Part shown: one piece after another, positions 43,784-52,284 of the stretch
How the letters are laid out: every line of letters starts with the position of its first letter
Position numbering within the stretch: the stretch's first letter is position 1
Source: Nitrospirota bacterium
Lineage (GTDB): Bacteria > Nitrospirota > 9FT-COMBO-42-15 > HDB-SIOI813
NCBI GenBank assembly: GCA_020846775.1
Contig: JADLDG010000034.1
Coordinates: 1-64,000 of the forward strand
DNA: 64,000 nucleotides
Direction: 5' to 3'
Notes under the pieces: generated by a model
Told to the model about the DNA's origin: nothing
The model's input: the letters and a program-made list of their open reading frames with translations, nothing else
Databases searched by the model: none
Made by a program: the position numbers and the translations under genes

Positions 43784-44168
43784 TGTTCGTTTCGCTCCTT
43801 CATGCATATAGATAATTTATCTTTCCAACCAAGCAGGACTTAGGACTATCGAGGATTATCGAAAATTAGTACTCATTTTACTCTCCGGTATCCACCTCGT
43901 CAAGGATAGTTTTTTAATTGTGCCCATCAACACATAACTCTTCATAAAGCTTAAAAATGAGGGCTTTCAGGTTAATAAAGAAACCGTATCCTCTGTATTT
44001 TCGTTTAAATAATTACCACAACATACTTGCAGTTCCATTATCATCGTGCTATTGTAGAAATAATACTTCGATAAGACGCTCAAAAACCATCCAATCCTGG
44101 ATGCGTCAATCATCAATGTTATCACAACAATTTTCACAGATTCAAAAGTGTTCAAGGAGGGGACACGT
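43784..44168. other. 385-base spacer between divergent lipoprotein and stress-gene cluster
   Basis: AT-rich sequence with no gene that I can support on either strand. Around 44028-44060 TTGCAG and TATTGT with a 17-base spacer may form a weak promoter pointing to the CsbD-BON genes. The spacer must hold the control region for both directions. Confidence 0.35.
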
Positions 44169-44240
44169 ATGAACACACACAGAGAGCAGATAATTGAACA
44201 AAATAAACCACATGGAGGAATAGGGAACTTAATTACATAA
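44169..44240 (+). CDS. 23-residue leader or microprotein frame coupled to the CsbD gene
   Basis: ATG 44169 lies nine bases after a very strong AAGGAGGGG site; the frame runs 23 codons (begins MNTHREQIIEQNK) and ends TAA at 44240, overlapping the CsbD ATG by one base (TAATG). Such TAATG joints usually mean translational coupling. The better ribosome-binding site belongs to this short frame rather than to CsbD. The peptide itself is polar and matches nothing I know. Confidence 0.4.
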   Translation: MNTHREQIIEQNKPHGGIGNLIT

Positions 44241-44425
44241 TGAACAAACTGACATTCAAGGGTACATGGAATGAAGTGCAGGGCAAGCTCAAGAAGAAGT
44301 ATGGCCAGCTTACGGACGATGATCTTGTTTACGCGGAAGGGAAGCATGACGAGTTGCTTGGCCGGCTGCAAAAAAAGCTGGGCAAGGCGGAGGATGAAGT
44401 CCGCCAGATTATCGCCGATCTGTAA
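44240..44425 (+). CDS. CsbD-family stress protein
   Basis: 61 residues, a single CsbD domain: FKGTWNEVQGKLKKKYGQL (about 6-24) and DELLGRLQKKLG, the usual W-x-x-x-x-G-K pattern followed by a Lys/Glu-rich helix. CsbD proteins are abundant small general-stress proteins in many bacteria; their molecular role is not settled. It is the second frame of a plus-strand cluster with BON-domain, lmo0937-type and DUF3185 membrane proteins, which are also typical of stress or envelope responses. Confidence 0.88.
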   Translation: MNKLTFKGTWNEVQGKLKKKYGQLTDDDLVYAEGKHDELLGRLQKKLGKAEDEVRQIIADL

Positions 44426-44457
44426 GCTGTAATAATTAACTAAAAGGAGACGAAGCA

Positions 44458-45219
44458 ATGAAAATTAAAATAAAATATTATGCAGTACTATTAGTGGTTG
44501 TGGTTGCGATGCTGGCGGCAAACGTGCCTGTGCACGCGTCCACGATGGATGACCGCATCGAATCATCTGCCAGGAAGTCGTATGTATTCAAGACCTACCT
44601 TAAGGGTGATGATATTAAAATCAAATCTGATGATGGCGTCGTCATCTTGACAGGGACTGTCTCCGAAGAATCCCACAAGTCATTGGCTTTTGAGACTGTG
44701 TCGAATCTGCCAGGGGTCAAAAGCGTGGATAACAGGTTGGTAGTCAAAGGTGAATACCCCGCTGAGAAGTCGGATGCGTGGATCACTATGAAATTGAAAA
44801 CCACGCTATTGTTCCATAGGAGCGTAAGCGCCATGACGGAGGTTGAGACCAAAGACGGTATTGTGACACTGAAAGGTGAGGCCGATAATCAGGCACAAAA
44901 GGACCTGACGACCGAATACGCCAGGGATATTGATGGGGTTAAAGATGTCAATAATGTAATGACTGTGTCAAAGGCATCTAAAAAGACTAGCGATATCGTA
45001 ATTGATAAGATTGATGATGCATCCATCACCGCTCAGGCGAAGATGTCTCTGCTGTTCCATCGCTCGACCAGCGCCGTCAACACCAAGGTTGAGACGAAGA
45101 ATGGCGTGGTTACGTTATATGGGAAGGCCAGTAACGCTGCCGAAAAGAACCTGGTCACCAAACTGGTAAACGACATAACAGGTGTTAAGAGCGTAAACAA
45201 CCGGATGACAATCGAGTAG
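44458..45219 (+). CDS. Periplasmic protein with three BON domains (OsmY-like)
   Basis: 253 residues with a signal peptide (about 1-27, NVPVHAS at the cut) and three BON repeats at about 30-98, 103-172 and 180-253. Each repeat has the pattern K-x-D-D/T-K-x-G-V-V-x-L-x-G and ends with a V-K-x-V-x-N-x-L/M strand (GVKSVDNRL, GVKDVNNVM, GVKSVNNRM). BON domains bind phospholipid and stabilise the envelope; OsmY is the best known and is induced by osmotic stress. AAGGAG at 44442-44447 sets the start. It lies 32 bases after the CsbD gene. Confidence 0.9.
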   Translation: MKIKIKYYAVLLVVVVAMLAANVPVHASTMDDRIESSARKSYVFKTYLKGDDIKIKSDDGVVILTGTVSEESHKSLAFETVSNLPGVKSVDNRLVVKGEYPAEKSDAWITMKLKTTLLFHRSVSAMTEVETKDGIVTLKGEADNQAQKDLTTEYARDIDGVKDVNNVMTVSKASKKTSDIVIDKIDDASITAQAKMSLLFHRSTSAVNTKVETKNGVVTLYGKASNAAEKNLVTKLVNDITGVKSVNNRMTIE

Positions 45220-45315
45220 TAAGAGCCTATGAACACGTATACTTCTGGACAGTTGCCGGCTGGTGCAGGTTTGCCGGCCGGCAGCTAACCGGCAGTGATC
45301 TGAAAGGAGGATCAT

Positions 45316-45468
45316 ATGTTGTGGACGATAGCTGTTATACTTATCATTTTGTGGATACTGGGTCTGGTAAGCAGTTACACCATGGGAGGGTTTATTCACC
45401 TCCTGCTGGTAATTGCCATAATCGTGGTGCTGTTTAACATCATTCAGGGGCGCAAACCTTTTGGATAA
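45316..45468 (+). CDS. lmo0937-family small membrane protein
   Basis: 50 residues starting MLWTIAVILIILWILGLVSS and ending QGRKPFG; two hydrophobic stretches (about 2-20 and 25-43) around TMGGFIH. This is the pattern of the lmo0937 family, short inner-membrane proteins of unknown role that recur in stress clusters. AAAGGAGG at 45303-45310 sets the ATG at 45316. It was too short to be listed by usual length limits. It continues the CsbD-BON cluster on the same strand, about 97 bases after the BON gene. Confidence 0.8.
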   Translation: MLWTIAVILIILWILGLVSSYTMGGFIHLLLVIAIIVVLFNIIQGRKPFG

Positions 45469-45612
45469 TTTTAAGCACATCTCCTTAGTTTTTTTATCCT
45501 TTAATTAAAACATGTCAACGCAACCGATAAACCTGTTAACAGAAAAATCTCATCCTGCTGCCTTAACCTCAGAAAACCAAATTCATAGTACGTTTACCGG
45601 AGGAACTATATC

Positions 45613-45960
45613 ATGAAACATCGAAAAAAAGCATTCAACGTTTTCATTGTTATGCTTATTTCAAGTGGCTTGATCGCTCTAAGCAGTTGTGCCTTTGCAC
45701 AGGGCAGCATCACGAGCGAGGTGATCATCACGGCAAAAGATGTAAATACGGGTGTGTTGACAGGAACAGATACGACTGATACTTTGGGTAACTATTCATA
45801 TGACAATATCCCGGAACTGGATGTGATTGAGATCTCTGAATGGAACCCTAATCGTACAGTAATGATGGCTGTGGTCGAAAAAGGGTGGTTGCATAACAAG
45901 TCCGGTGTGCTGACACCGCTCGGCGACACCCGGTTCGGCGCTACAGGAGGCACAAAGTGA
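45613..45960 (+). CDS. Exported protein of unknown family
   Basis: 115 residues. Signal peptide (about 1-29; ALSSCAFAQG, either a lipobox at Cys26 or a cut after FA-Q). The mature part is a short beta-type domain (TSEVIITAKDVNTGVLTG and AVVEKGWLHNKSG) rich in threonine. No family recognised. CCGGAGG precedes ATG 45613. Its stop overlaps the start of the DUF3185 gene by four bases, so both belong to the same unit. Confidence 0.55.
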   Translation: MKHRKKAFNVFIVMLISSGLIALSSCAFAQGSITSEVIITAKDVNTGVLTGTDTTDTLGNYSYDNIPELDVIEISEWNPNRTVMMAVVEKGWLHNKSGVLTPLGDTRFGATGGTK

Positions 45961-46139
45961 AAATAAATACACTGCTTGCAATCATCCTCATCGCTATAGG
46001 GATCGTGGCCTTTGCATATCAGGGCATCACCTACACGACCAGAGGGCAGGTCGTAGATATCGGTCCCCTTCACATGACGGCTGAGAGGACGAGAACTATC
46101 CCGCTGCCGCCGATAGCTGACACAAAGCATGCAGAATGA
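45957..46139 (+). CDS. DUF3185-family membrane protein
   Basis: 60 residues: one membrane helix (about 4-22) followed by the family signature GITYTTRGQVVDIGPLHMTAE (about 23-43) and a proline-rich end (PLPPIADTKHAE). DUF3185 proteins are short membrane proteins of unknown function, often near BON, CsbD or lmo0937 genes, as here. It overlaps the preceding gene by four bases (GTGA/ATGA type). After it comes a small perfect hairpin (46159-46181) between convergent genes. Confidence 0.75.
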   Translation: MKINTLLAIILIAIGIVAFAYQGITYTTRGQVVDIGPLHMTAERTRTIPLPPIADTKHAE

Positions 46140-46213
46140 GCAGCGTCTCTCCCGATAAGAGATCGGATATATCCCGATCTCCTACGAGATATATTAAAGA
46201 TGAAATGGAAGGT

Positions 46214-47719
46214 CTATCCTCCTATGGAAAAGAGGGTGATATCCTGGACAGCTATTTCCGGTGAATAGATAACCTCCGGGGAGCCCCAGAGGAGAACTGG
46301 TTTTATGTCTTTGGTAGTCCCGATAACCTGATTTAAGAGGCTGCGGATATTATCGGCGATCCTGATGCTGTTTGGTTTTAACGGCTCTGTTATCTTTCCG
46401 CCTTCTATAAGGTATGAATCACCAATCACTGTGCATGTGAAATCACCGGCAAGGAGGCCGTTTATCGGATAGGTGTACCAGATACGTCCTATATAGATGC
46501 CGTCTCCAATCATGCGTACAAGTTCGTCTGATGGAACTGCACCTGATGTCTCTACTATGACATTTGTGGGAACGATAGATGGTTTGCCCCTGAAAGATCT
46601 CAGCATGGATTCCCCTGTCCGGAAGCCATTGCGGGGTAAAAGAGCATTTGCGATGTCTGCCGGGTCAGCGCCTATCTTATCTCTGGCGGAACTGTCATGT
46701 AAGACCTTATTCCTGTAATAGTTGTTTGATAAATAGCCTGTAAGCAGACCATCTTTTATTAATTCAGTCCTGCCGGTAGATAGTCCCTCGCACGTAAATC
46801 TCCGGCTCATGGGATAGCCGCTGAGTGACCCGTCATCATAAATGGAGATCCTGCTGTCTGCCACGGCTGTCCCATATCTTCCGCTGAATGCAGAACTTGC
46901 GGCATCTACAACAGCGAGGTTAAGAGATGGCAATACGATGTTGCCAAGGAGGTCTGCAACAGGCTGTGGGCCCAGTATCAGCTTGTATTTTCCTGACGGC
47001 ACCCGGCGGCCATTCCTTGACTTTATGGCGCTCATGGCAGCCCTGATACCTGCATTCTCAGGGACAAACTCACCGAGATTCATCCCAACCTCATATCCGC
47101 TTCCCTTTGCATTATCAGCCTCTATCATCGTAGTAATATATGCAGAGGCACTGGCGGCTTCATCACAGGCTATTATACCTGTTGTTGATGCTATCGCCAT
47201 CTTCTCCTGTACAATGCTTACATCCCCCCCAATGATCACTGAATCCATAATATTATGTTCCCGGAATGTCTTGACCGCCCCTTCGAGTGCCTTCCACCCA
47301 AGAAACACAAGCCCCTCATCTCCGAGGATCATCAGTTCAGGGTCTTCATAATCAGGGTCCATTACCGGAGAACCTGATGGGGTTGGAAGGAAATGGAAAT
47401 CAGGGTCATCTACTGCTGACATCCTTGCCTTCTCCACTGCCTCTTTTACACCTTCAATAGAGATATCAGCGGTCTGACTTCCGAAGCCTATTTTTTTTCT
47501 GTCTCCATCCTTGAAAACGACCTGGACGCCTATGCCATATGATAATGTGGACTTGGGCTCTTCTATTCCGTTACATGGGATAGAGGATGTAAAGTTTATG
47601 CGGGTTAGCAGATGGGAGATAGTGCTTACAAAGACCTCGGCCTCGGCTACATCAGGAAGGCTCTGTATGTATGTAAGGCCGTTTGATGCTGTTTCTTTTA
47701 ATTTAGCTACTGGTAACAT
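46214..47719 (-). CDS. pmbA: PmbA/TldE, TldD-partner metalloprotease homologue
   Basis: 501 residues of the TldD/PmbA family. It lacks the HExxH zinc motif, as expected for the TldE half of the TldD-TldE heterodimer, which unfolds and cuts peptides and, in some bacteria, matures antitoxins or RiPPs. Characteristic segments include GIGVQVVFKDGDRKKIGFGS (about 54-73) and RMIGDGIYIGRIWYTYPING in the last third. The gene follows tldD by 39 bases. I searched the flanks for a small precursor peptide and saw no convincing candidate. Confidence 0.9.
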   Translation of the reverse strand: MLPVAKLKETASNGLTYIQSLPDVAEAEVFVSTISHLLTRINFTSSIPCNGIEEPKSTLSYGIGVQVVFKDGDRKKIGFGSQTADISIEGVKEAVEKARMSAVDDPDFHFLPTPSGSPVMDPDYEDPELMILGDEGLVFLGWKALEGAVKTFREHNIMDSVIIGGDVSIVQEKMAIASTTGIIACDEAASASAYITTMIEADNAKGSGYEVGMNLGEFVPENAGIRAAMSAIKSRNGRRVPSGKYKLILGPQPVADLLGNIVLPSLNLAVVDAASSAFSGRYGTAVADSRISIYDDGSLSGYPMSRRFTCEGLSTGRTELIKDGLLTGYLSNNYYRNKVLHDSSARDKIGADPADIANALLPRNGFRTGESMLRSFRGKPSIVPTNVIVETSGAVPSDELVRMIGDGIYIGRIWYTYPINGLLAGDFTCTVIGDSYLIEGGKITEPLKPNSIRIADNIRSLLNQVIGTTKDIKPVLLWGSPEVIYSPEIAVQDITLFSIGG

Positions 47720-47758
47720 TATAGACCCACAATTAAAACACCCATCATATACTGGCCA

Positions 47759-49300
47759 TCAACTTCCACCGACTATCCTTGCCCTGCCCCTCAATGTAGG
47801 CCCGCCGTTTCCGAGCCTTTTTGTCTGCATCGGCTGGCCCTTGCCGCAATTTGCTATGGGGTATATTTTAAAGTCATTGCCGACTGCATCAATACTCATA
47901 AGGTAACTCATACTGTCAGCGCTGATCCCGCCTCCCCGGAATAATTCTGTAATCTCACCACGATGTATCCTGTATGTCTTTATAGCAGACATTGAAAAAT
48001 TCTCTCTCGACTCAGAGATTGATGGAGTGTGCATACCCCACAGATAGTAGCCGTCACTAATATCACCTATAATCTTTTTAGGGTCAGTTTTACCATTTGC
48101 AAATACAGTCGTAGACATGCGGATTAAGGGCACCAGTGATGCATCTGTTGCCATATAAGAACCATTGGGGCTCATACCGAGTAAAGATGCCGTCTGCCTG
48201 CTGTTCATAAAGCCCCTGAGCACCCCGTTTTCCATATGAATAACCTTTCTGCCCTTTGTCCCTTCATCATCGTATACATAGTGACCATAACCAGGCAGTG
48301 CCGGGTCTGAATATGTTGTTATCAGTGGAGATGCCACCTGTTTTCCTATGTAGTTTTCATTTAGACCTCTATAAAACCAACTCCTTCCTGCATAGGCAGT
48401 CTCATATTTCAATACCCTGTCTGCCTCCATCGGATGACCTATTATCTCGTGAGAAAGGAGTGTATTAAAATAAGGGTCAGTGACCACTATCACCTCTTTT
48501 TCTGTAGTCTTGAGCACCTTTGCATCAGACAGGGCGGCAGCATCCCCTGCAACACGCATAGAGAAATCAAGAAGGTTCATCTCCATTGCGTTTTCACCGC
48601 CGCTGACTGCCTCCCATCCCCTCTGATCTCCTATATATTCATAAAGTTCCTGCTGTCCCTCTTTGCCTGAGGCTACGACATAGACATTGCCCTGACTATA
48701 TGCATAATACTGATCTATAAGGGCACCTTCGGTGTTTATAAATAATGTTCCAAGATTTTGTGTATATGCAGTGACATCATTAAACTTTATGGCAGATATC
48801 CCCCTGACGCTTTTTGATGCATCTTCAACAAATAAAAGAATATCCTGAGGAGAAACTGATTTGGGAGATATCTTAAAGACCGCAGGTATTGTATCTCTGT
48901 GAATTTCTATATTCGCGAGTTCTGTGCTGTAGAGTATGTTGTCAAGGCCTGCAATTGAGTCGGCAACCCTGCTTTTATGCTTACTGTTTGCTGCTGCCCG
49001 TGCATGGGCGTGGTTTAAACCTTCTTTTATAAGGTCATTAATTCGGTGCAAATCTCTAATACTGAAGATACTTCCATAGTAACCCGGGGCCTTTTTTCCC
49101 CTCCCCGCTATTACCCGTATGCCAAAGGAACCCCCTTCATCCCTGCCAGCGGACTTGGGCTTTCCATCTTCAGCAGAGGCCCAGCGGGTATCGTTCAGCT
49201 CGATGCGGATATCAGCATATTGGCAGTCAGACAGGCTGCGGGCGTATGAAGTAAAGAACTCGCTGATTTGATGTTTCAGATTACCAATGTTATCTATCAA
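47759..49300 (-). CDS. tldD: TldD-type zinc metalloprotease
   Basis: 513 residues, slightly longer than E. coli TldD. The zinc motif HEIIGHPMEADR (HExxxH form used by TldD) is at about residues 284-295, within LLSHEIIGH. Other conserved parts are DDEGTKGR, GFMNSR and GGGISADSMSY. With PmbA it forms a peptidase chamber that degrades or trims unfolded peptides; the physiological substrate is unknown here. It starts the tldD-pmbA pair and lies 49 bases upstream of nothing on its own strand except trxB at its 5' side. Confidence 0.92.
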   Translation of the reverse strand: MIDNIGNLKHQISEFFTSYARSLSDCQYADIRIELNDTRWASAEDGKPKSAGRDEGGSFGIRVIAGRGKKAPGYYGSIFSIRDLHRINDLIKEGLNHAHARAAANSKHKSRVADSIAGLDNILYSTELANIEIHRDTIPAVFKISPKSVSPQDILLFVEDASKSVRGISAIKFNDVTAYTQNLGTLFINTEGALIDQYYAYSQGNVYVVASGKEGQQELYEYIGDQRGWEAVSGGENAMEMNLLDFSMRVAGDAAALSDAKVLKTTEKEVIVVTDPYFNTLLSHEIIGHPMEADRVLKYETAYAGRSWFYRGLNENYIGKQVASPLITTYSDPALPGYGHYVYDDEGTKGRKVIHMENGVLRGFMNSRQTASLLGMSPNGSYMATDASLVPLIRMSTTVFANGKTDPKKIIGDISDGYYLWGMHTPSISESRENFSMSAIKTYRIHRGEITELFRGGGISADSMSYLMSIDAVGNDFKIYPIANCGKGQPMQTKRLGNGGPTLRGRARIVGGS

Positions 49301-49348
49301 TTCACAGTCCTCTTTGCTTCACTCGAATATCAATTTCTGTTATCCGTT

Positions 49349-50275
49349 TTATCCTTCCAGATAACGTTCAGCATCAATAGCTGCCATGCACCCCATGCCT
49401 GCGGCAGTTATCGCCTGCCTGTAATATGGGTCTGCCACATCTCCTGCGGCAAAGACTCCCGGTATGTTTGTATATGTCCGTTCTTTAAGCACTATGTAAC
49501 CCTGGTCATCAAGATCAATCGTGCCTGCGAAAAGCTTTGTATTGGGCGTATGACCTATTGCTATGAATACACCATCACAGTGGATATCAGTCACTGCACC
49601 ACTCTTGACATTTTTAAGCCTTATCCCTCTGACATGCCCGACATCCACACCAAGGATTTCTTCAACAACTGAGTCCCAGATAAATGACAGCTTCTCATTT
49701 TTTGATGCCTTCTCCTGCAATATCCTTGATGCCCTCAATTGGTCCCGTCTGTGGACCAAACTCACTTTATTGGCAAATTTAGTCAGGAAAACTGCCTCTT
49801 CAACCGCAGTATCTCCGCCACCGACTACCACTACATCTTTCCCTTTAAAGAAAAATCCGTCACATGTAGCACACCCTGAAACACCGCTCCCGCGCAGCTT
49901 GCTCTCGGACTCTAAACCGAGCCACCTTGCTGCAGCCCCTGTGGCTATAATGATGGTTTTAGCCCTGTAGGAGGCATCACCTATATTAACAGTAAACGGA
50001 GGATTTGAGAAATCTACTGACGTTACATCTCCTGAGACGAACTCAGTCTCAAAACGTTCAGCCTGTTTTTTCATATCCATGACGAGCTCTGGGCCCATTA
50101 TACCATCAGGAAAACCAGGATAGTTATCCACGTCAGTAGTAATGGTCAGCTGACCTCCCGTCTGCGGACCTTCTATCACAATCGGCTTTAAGTCCGCCCT
50201 TGCAGCATAAATAGCCGCAGTAAGACCAGCAGGGCCGGACCCTATAATTATTACATTTCGAATGTCGTTACTCAT
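49349..50275 (-). CDS. trxB: Thioredoxin reductase
   Basis: 308 residues, normal length. FAD-binding GSGPAG (12-17), redox pair CATC (about 134-137) in GCATCDGFF, NADPH-binding GGGDTAVEEA (about 151-160) and the second FAD motif GVFAAGDVAD (about 273-282) are all present. It passes electrons from NADPH to thioredoxin in the cytoplasm. It lies 48 bases before tldD on the same strand; ATG 50275 is preceded by GGAGGAG. No thioredoxin gene is next to it. Confidence 0.96.
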   Translation of the reverse strand: MSNDIRNVIIIGSGPAGLTAAIYAARADLKPIVIEGPQTGGQLTITTDVDNYPGFPDGIMGPELVMDMKKQAERFETEFVSGDVTSVDFSNPPFTVNIGDASYRAKTIIIATGAAARWLGLESESKLRGSGVSGCATCDGFFFKGKDVVVVGGGDTAVEEAVFLTKFANKVSLVHRRDQLRASRILQEKASKNEKLSFIWDSVVEEILGVDVGHVRGIRLKNVKSGAVTDIHCDGVFIAIGHTPNTKLFAGTIDLDDQGYIVLKERTYTNIPGVFAAGDVADPYYRQAITAAGMGCMAAIDAERYLEG

Positions 50276-50456
50276 ACTCCTCCTTTTCCATACTTGCTCA
50301 AATATTACGGTACGGGCCTCTTCCCTGAGTATCCATCTGCTGCAGACGTCGCTCGCCCTGAATAAAAAACAGCTCAGGACTTATTTATAATAGATTGTTG
50401 CTGATACTGTCAAGCTTGCAACTTAACAAACTTTAATATACAGAAGGATTTTCCCA

Positions 50457-52100
50457 TCAACTTTTACCCGTTCCTTCAGGGAGTGTAAATGTAAAGGCGC
50501 TTCCCTTTCCGTATACGCTTTCTGCTGACAACCCTCCACCAAGGTGTTGTGCAATCTTATATGATATATAAAGCCCAAGCCCTGTACCTTCTATTACAGG
50601 CATGTTTTCATATCGTATTTTGCTGAATGACTTAAAAAGGCTTCCCATGTCCTCAGGTTTAATTCCGATGCCTGTATCCCGGAAACTTAAACTGATGTTT
50701 CCATTTGCTTCTGCTACATCAATCTCTATTCCACCATGGTCTGTAAATTTTATTGCATTGCTCAGGAGATTATTCAGAACCTGCCTTACCCTTTTCTCAT
50801 CAGTTCTGATTATGAGTTTCTCTGGCGCCTTAATATTCAGGCTAAGCCCTTTTTGTTCTAATTCATTGTTGAATGACATGATAACTTCATTTAAAAGACG
50901 GGAGATATCAATGTCCACTGGATTTAGTTCCACTCTGTCAGATTCAATCTTGCTGATATCTATCACGTCATTTATCAAATCGAGGAGGTGATTCGCACTC
51001 TTCTTGACAATGGAGAGTTGTTTTCTTTGCTCCGTTGTGATATCACCTGTCAGGCCCTGGAGTATAATTCCTGTGAAACCTATTATGGAGTTGAGCGGAG
51101 TCCTTAACTCATGGCTCATGCTGGCGATAAAAATGCTTTTCAGGCGGTCAAGTTCCTTAAGTCTTATGTTTGCCCTTTCCAAATCTGCCGTACGCTCTGC
51201 AACCTTCTCTTCCAGCTTTTCAGAATGATTTAAAATGTTTGTGTATAGTCTTGCATTTTCTATAGACAGAGATATCTGTGAAGTAATTGTCTCAAGCAGA
51301 TGAATGCTTCTCTCAGTTGGCTTCCTGTCAGTCCTTGTGAATACGCACAAAACCCCGAGGCAAATATCATCTCTTATTACAGGAAAAGCTGCATGAAAGC
51401 GGATATCATCTGCCAAAGCGGCTTCAAGTGTTGAAAAAGAATGGACCTCATCCCTGTTCCGGAGTATCAATGGCCTTTTGTCACGGGCAGCTGAACCGCA
51501 GAGGCAGTCACCAACCTTGATGCGGTGTGACGTCAGGTCTTTGATCATGTCTTCAGAGGCATTCCTCTGAGCACCAAGGCTTAATGAACCGTCAGGTTCG
51601 AGAAGGCAAAAGGTTCCACCCTCAAGACCGGCAATGGCAAGGGCTTCGTCTAAAACCCTCTGCAGTATATCGTATACGTCCATGGTACTCGAACATGTTG
51701 CAATAACCCTGTTGATAGTACGGAGCTCCTGCTCACTTTCACGTAAACTTACTTCTGTCTTCTTTCTCTCTGTTATATCCTGGTAAAATATGGTAATACC
51801 ATCCGGTGATGAGTAAATTCGGTTTTCAAACCATCGGTCCCAGGGGGGGTAGTATTCTTCGATCCGAATGTTTATCTGTTTTTCCATCGCATTATGGTAT
51901 GCCTTGTAGAATGGCTGGTCTATGCCTTCAGGAAATTCAGTCCATATATGCTTTCCAATGAGGTCTTCAGGTTTTCTTCCAAGCATCTCAGCCCCGAGCT
52001 TGTTTACATAGATGTAATTCCAGTTTTTATCAAGGGCGACAATGCCATCGCTCATGCGCTCTAAGATATCATACAGCTGTTGTTTGCTAAGGTCTTTCAT
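50457..52100 (-). CDS. PAS-GAF sensor histidine kinase
   Basis: 547 residues without membrane segments, so a cytoplasmic sensor. PAS domain (about 5-115, ALDKNWNYIYVNKLGAEMLG), GAF domain (about 135-285), then HisKA with the phospho-accepting histidine in SMSHELRTPLNS (about 335) and HATPase with NLLSNAIKFT (N box), DTGIGI (G1) and GTGLGLYIS (G2). A coiled coil (EKVAERTADLERANIRLKEL) links GAF and HisKA. It is divergent from a large hybrid kinase at 52285-54858, with 184 bases between, so the two could share a control region. No cognate response regulator is encoded directly beside it. Confidence 0.92.
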   Translation of the reverse strand: MKDLSKQQLYDILERMSDGIVALDKNWNYIYVNKLGAEMLGRKPEDLIGKHIWTEFPEGIDQPFYKAYHNAMEKQINIRIEEYYPPWDRWFENRIYSSPDGITIFYQDITERKKTEVSLRESEQELRTINRVIATCSSTMDVYDILQRVLDEALAIAGLEGGTFCLLEPDGSLSLGAQRNASEDMIKDLTSHRIKVGDCLCGSAARDKRPLILRNRDEVHSFSTLEAALADDIRFHAAFPVIRDDICLGVLCVFTRTDRKPTERSIHLLETITSQISLSIENARLYTNILNHSEKLEEKVAERTADLERANIRLKELDRLKSIFIASMSHELRTPLNSIIGFTGIILQGLTGDITTEQRKQLSIVKKSANHLLDLINDVIDISKIESDRVELNPVDIDISRLLNEVIMSFNNELEQKGLSLNIKAPEKLIIRTDEKRVRQVLNNLLSNAIKFTDHGGIEIDVAEANGNISLSFRDTGIGIKPEDMGSLFKSFSKIRYENMPVIEGTGLGLYISYKIAQHLGGGLSAESVYGKGSAFTFTLPEGTGKS

Positions 52101-52284
52101 CTGAAAATCCCTGTATGCTTGAATTGTTATTCATTATTGCCTGTGTTATTATAGCAAATTAATAGCTGCTAATACCATGCAAAGCTGCAAAAACCCGATT
52201 GGCATTAGATTACTTTGATATGGGTGCAGCAGTAGTTATTTCCATCCTGTAATTCAAAGGTTTATCGCAGCAGGAGGTTTAACA

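Noticed and set aside
46159-46181. Perfect GAGATCGG hairpin as terminator of the DUF3185 gene
   Set aside because: A stem exists, but no T-tract follows on either strand, so I did not call a terminator.
46214-49300. RiPP cluster around TldD/PmbA
   Set aside because: No short Cys- or Leu/Gly-leader peptide or other maturation enzyme nearby; the pair is a common housekeeping set.
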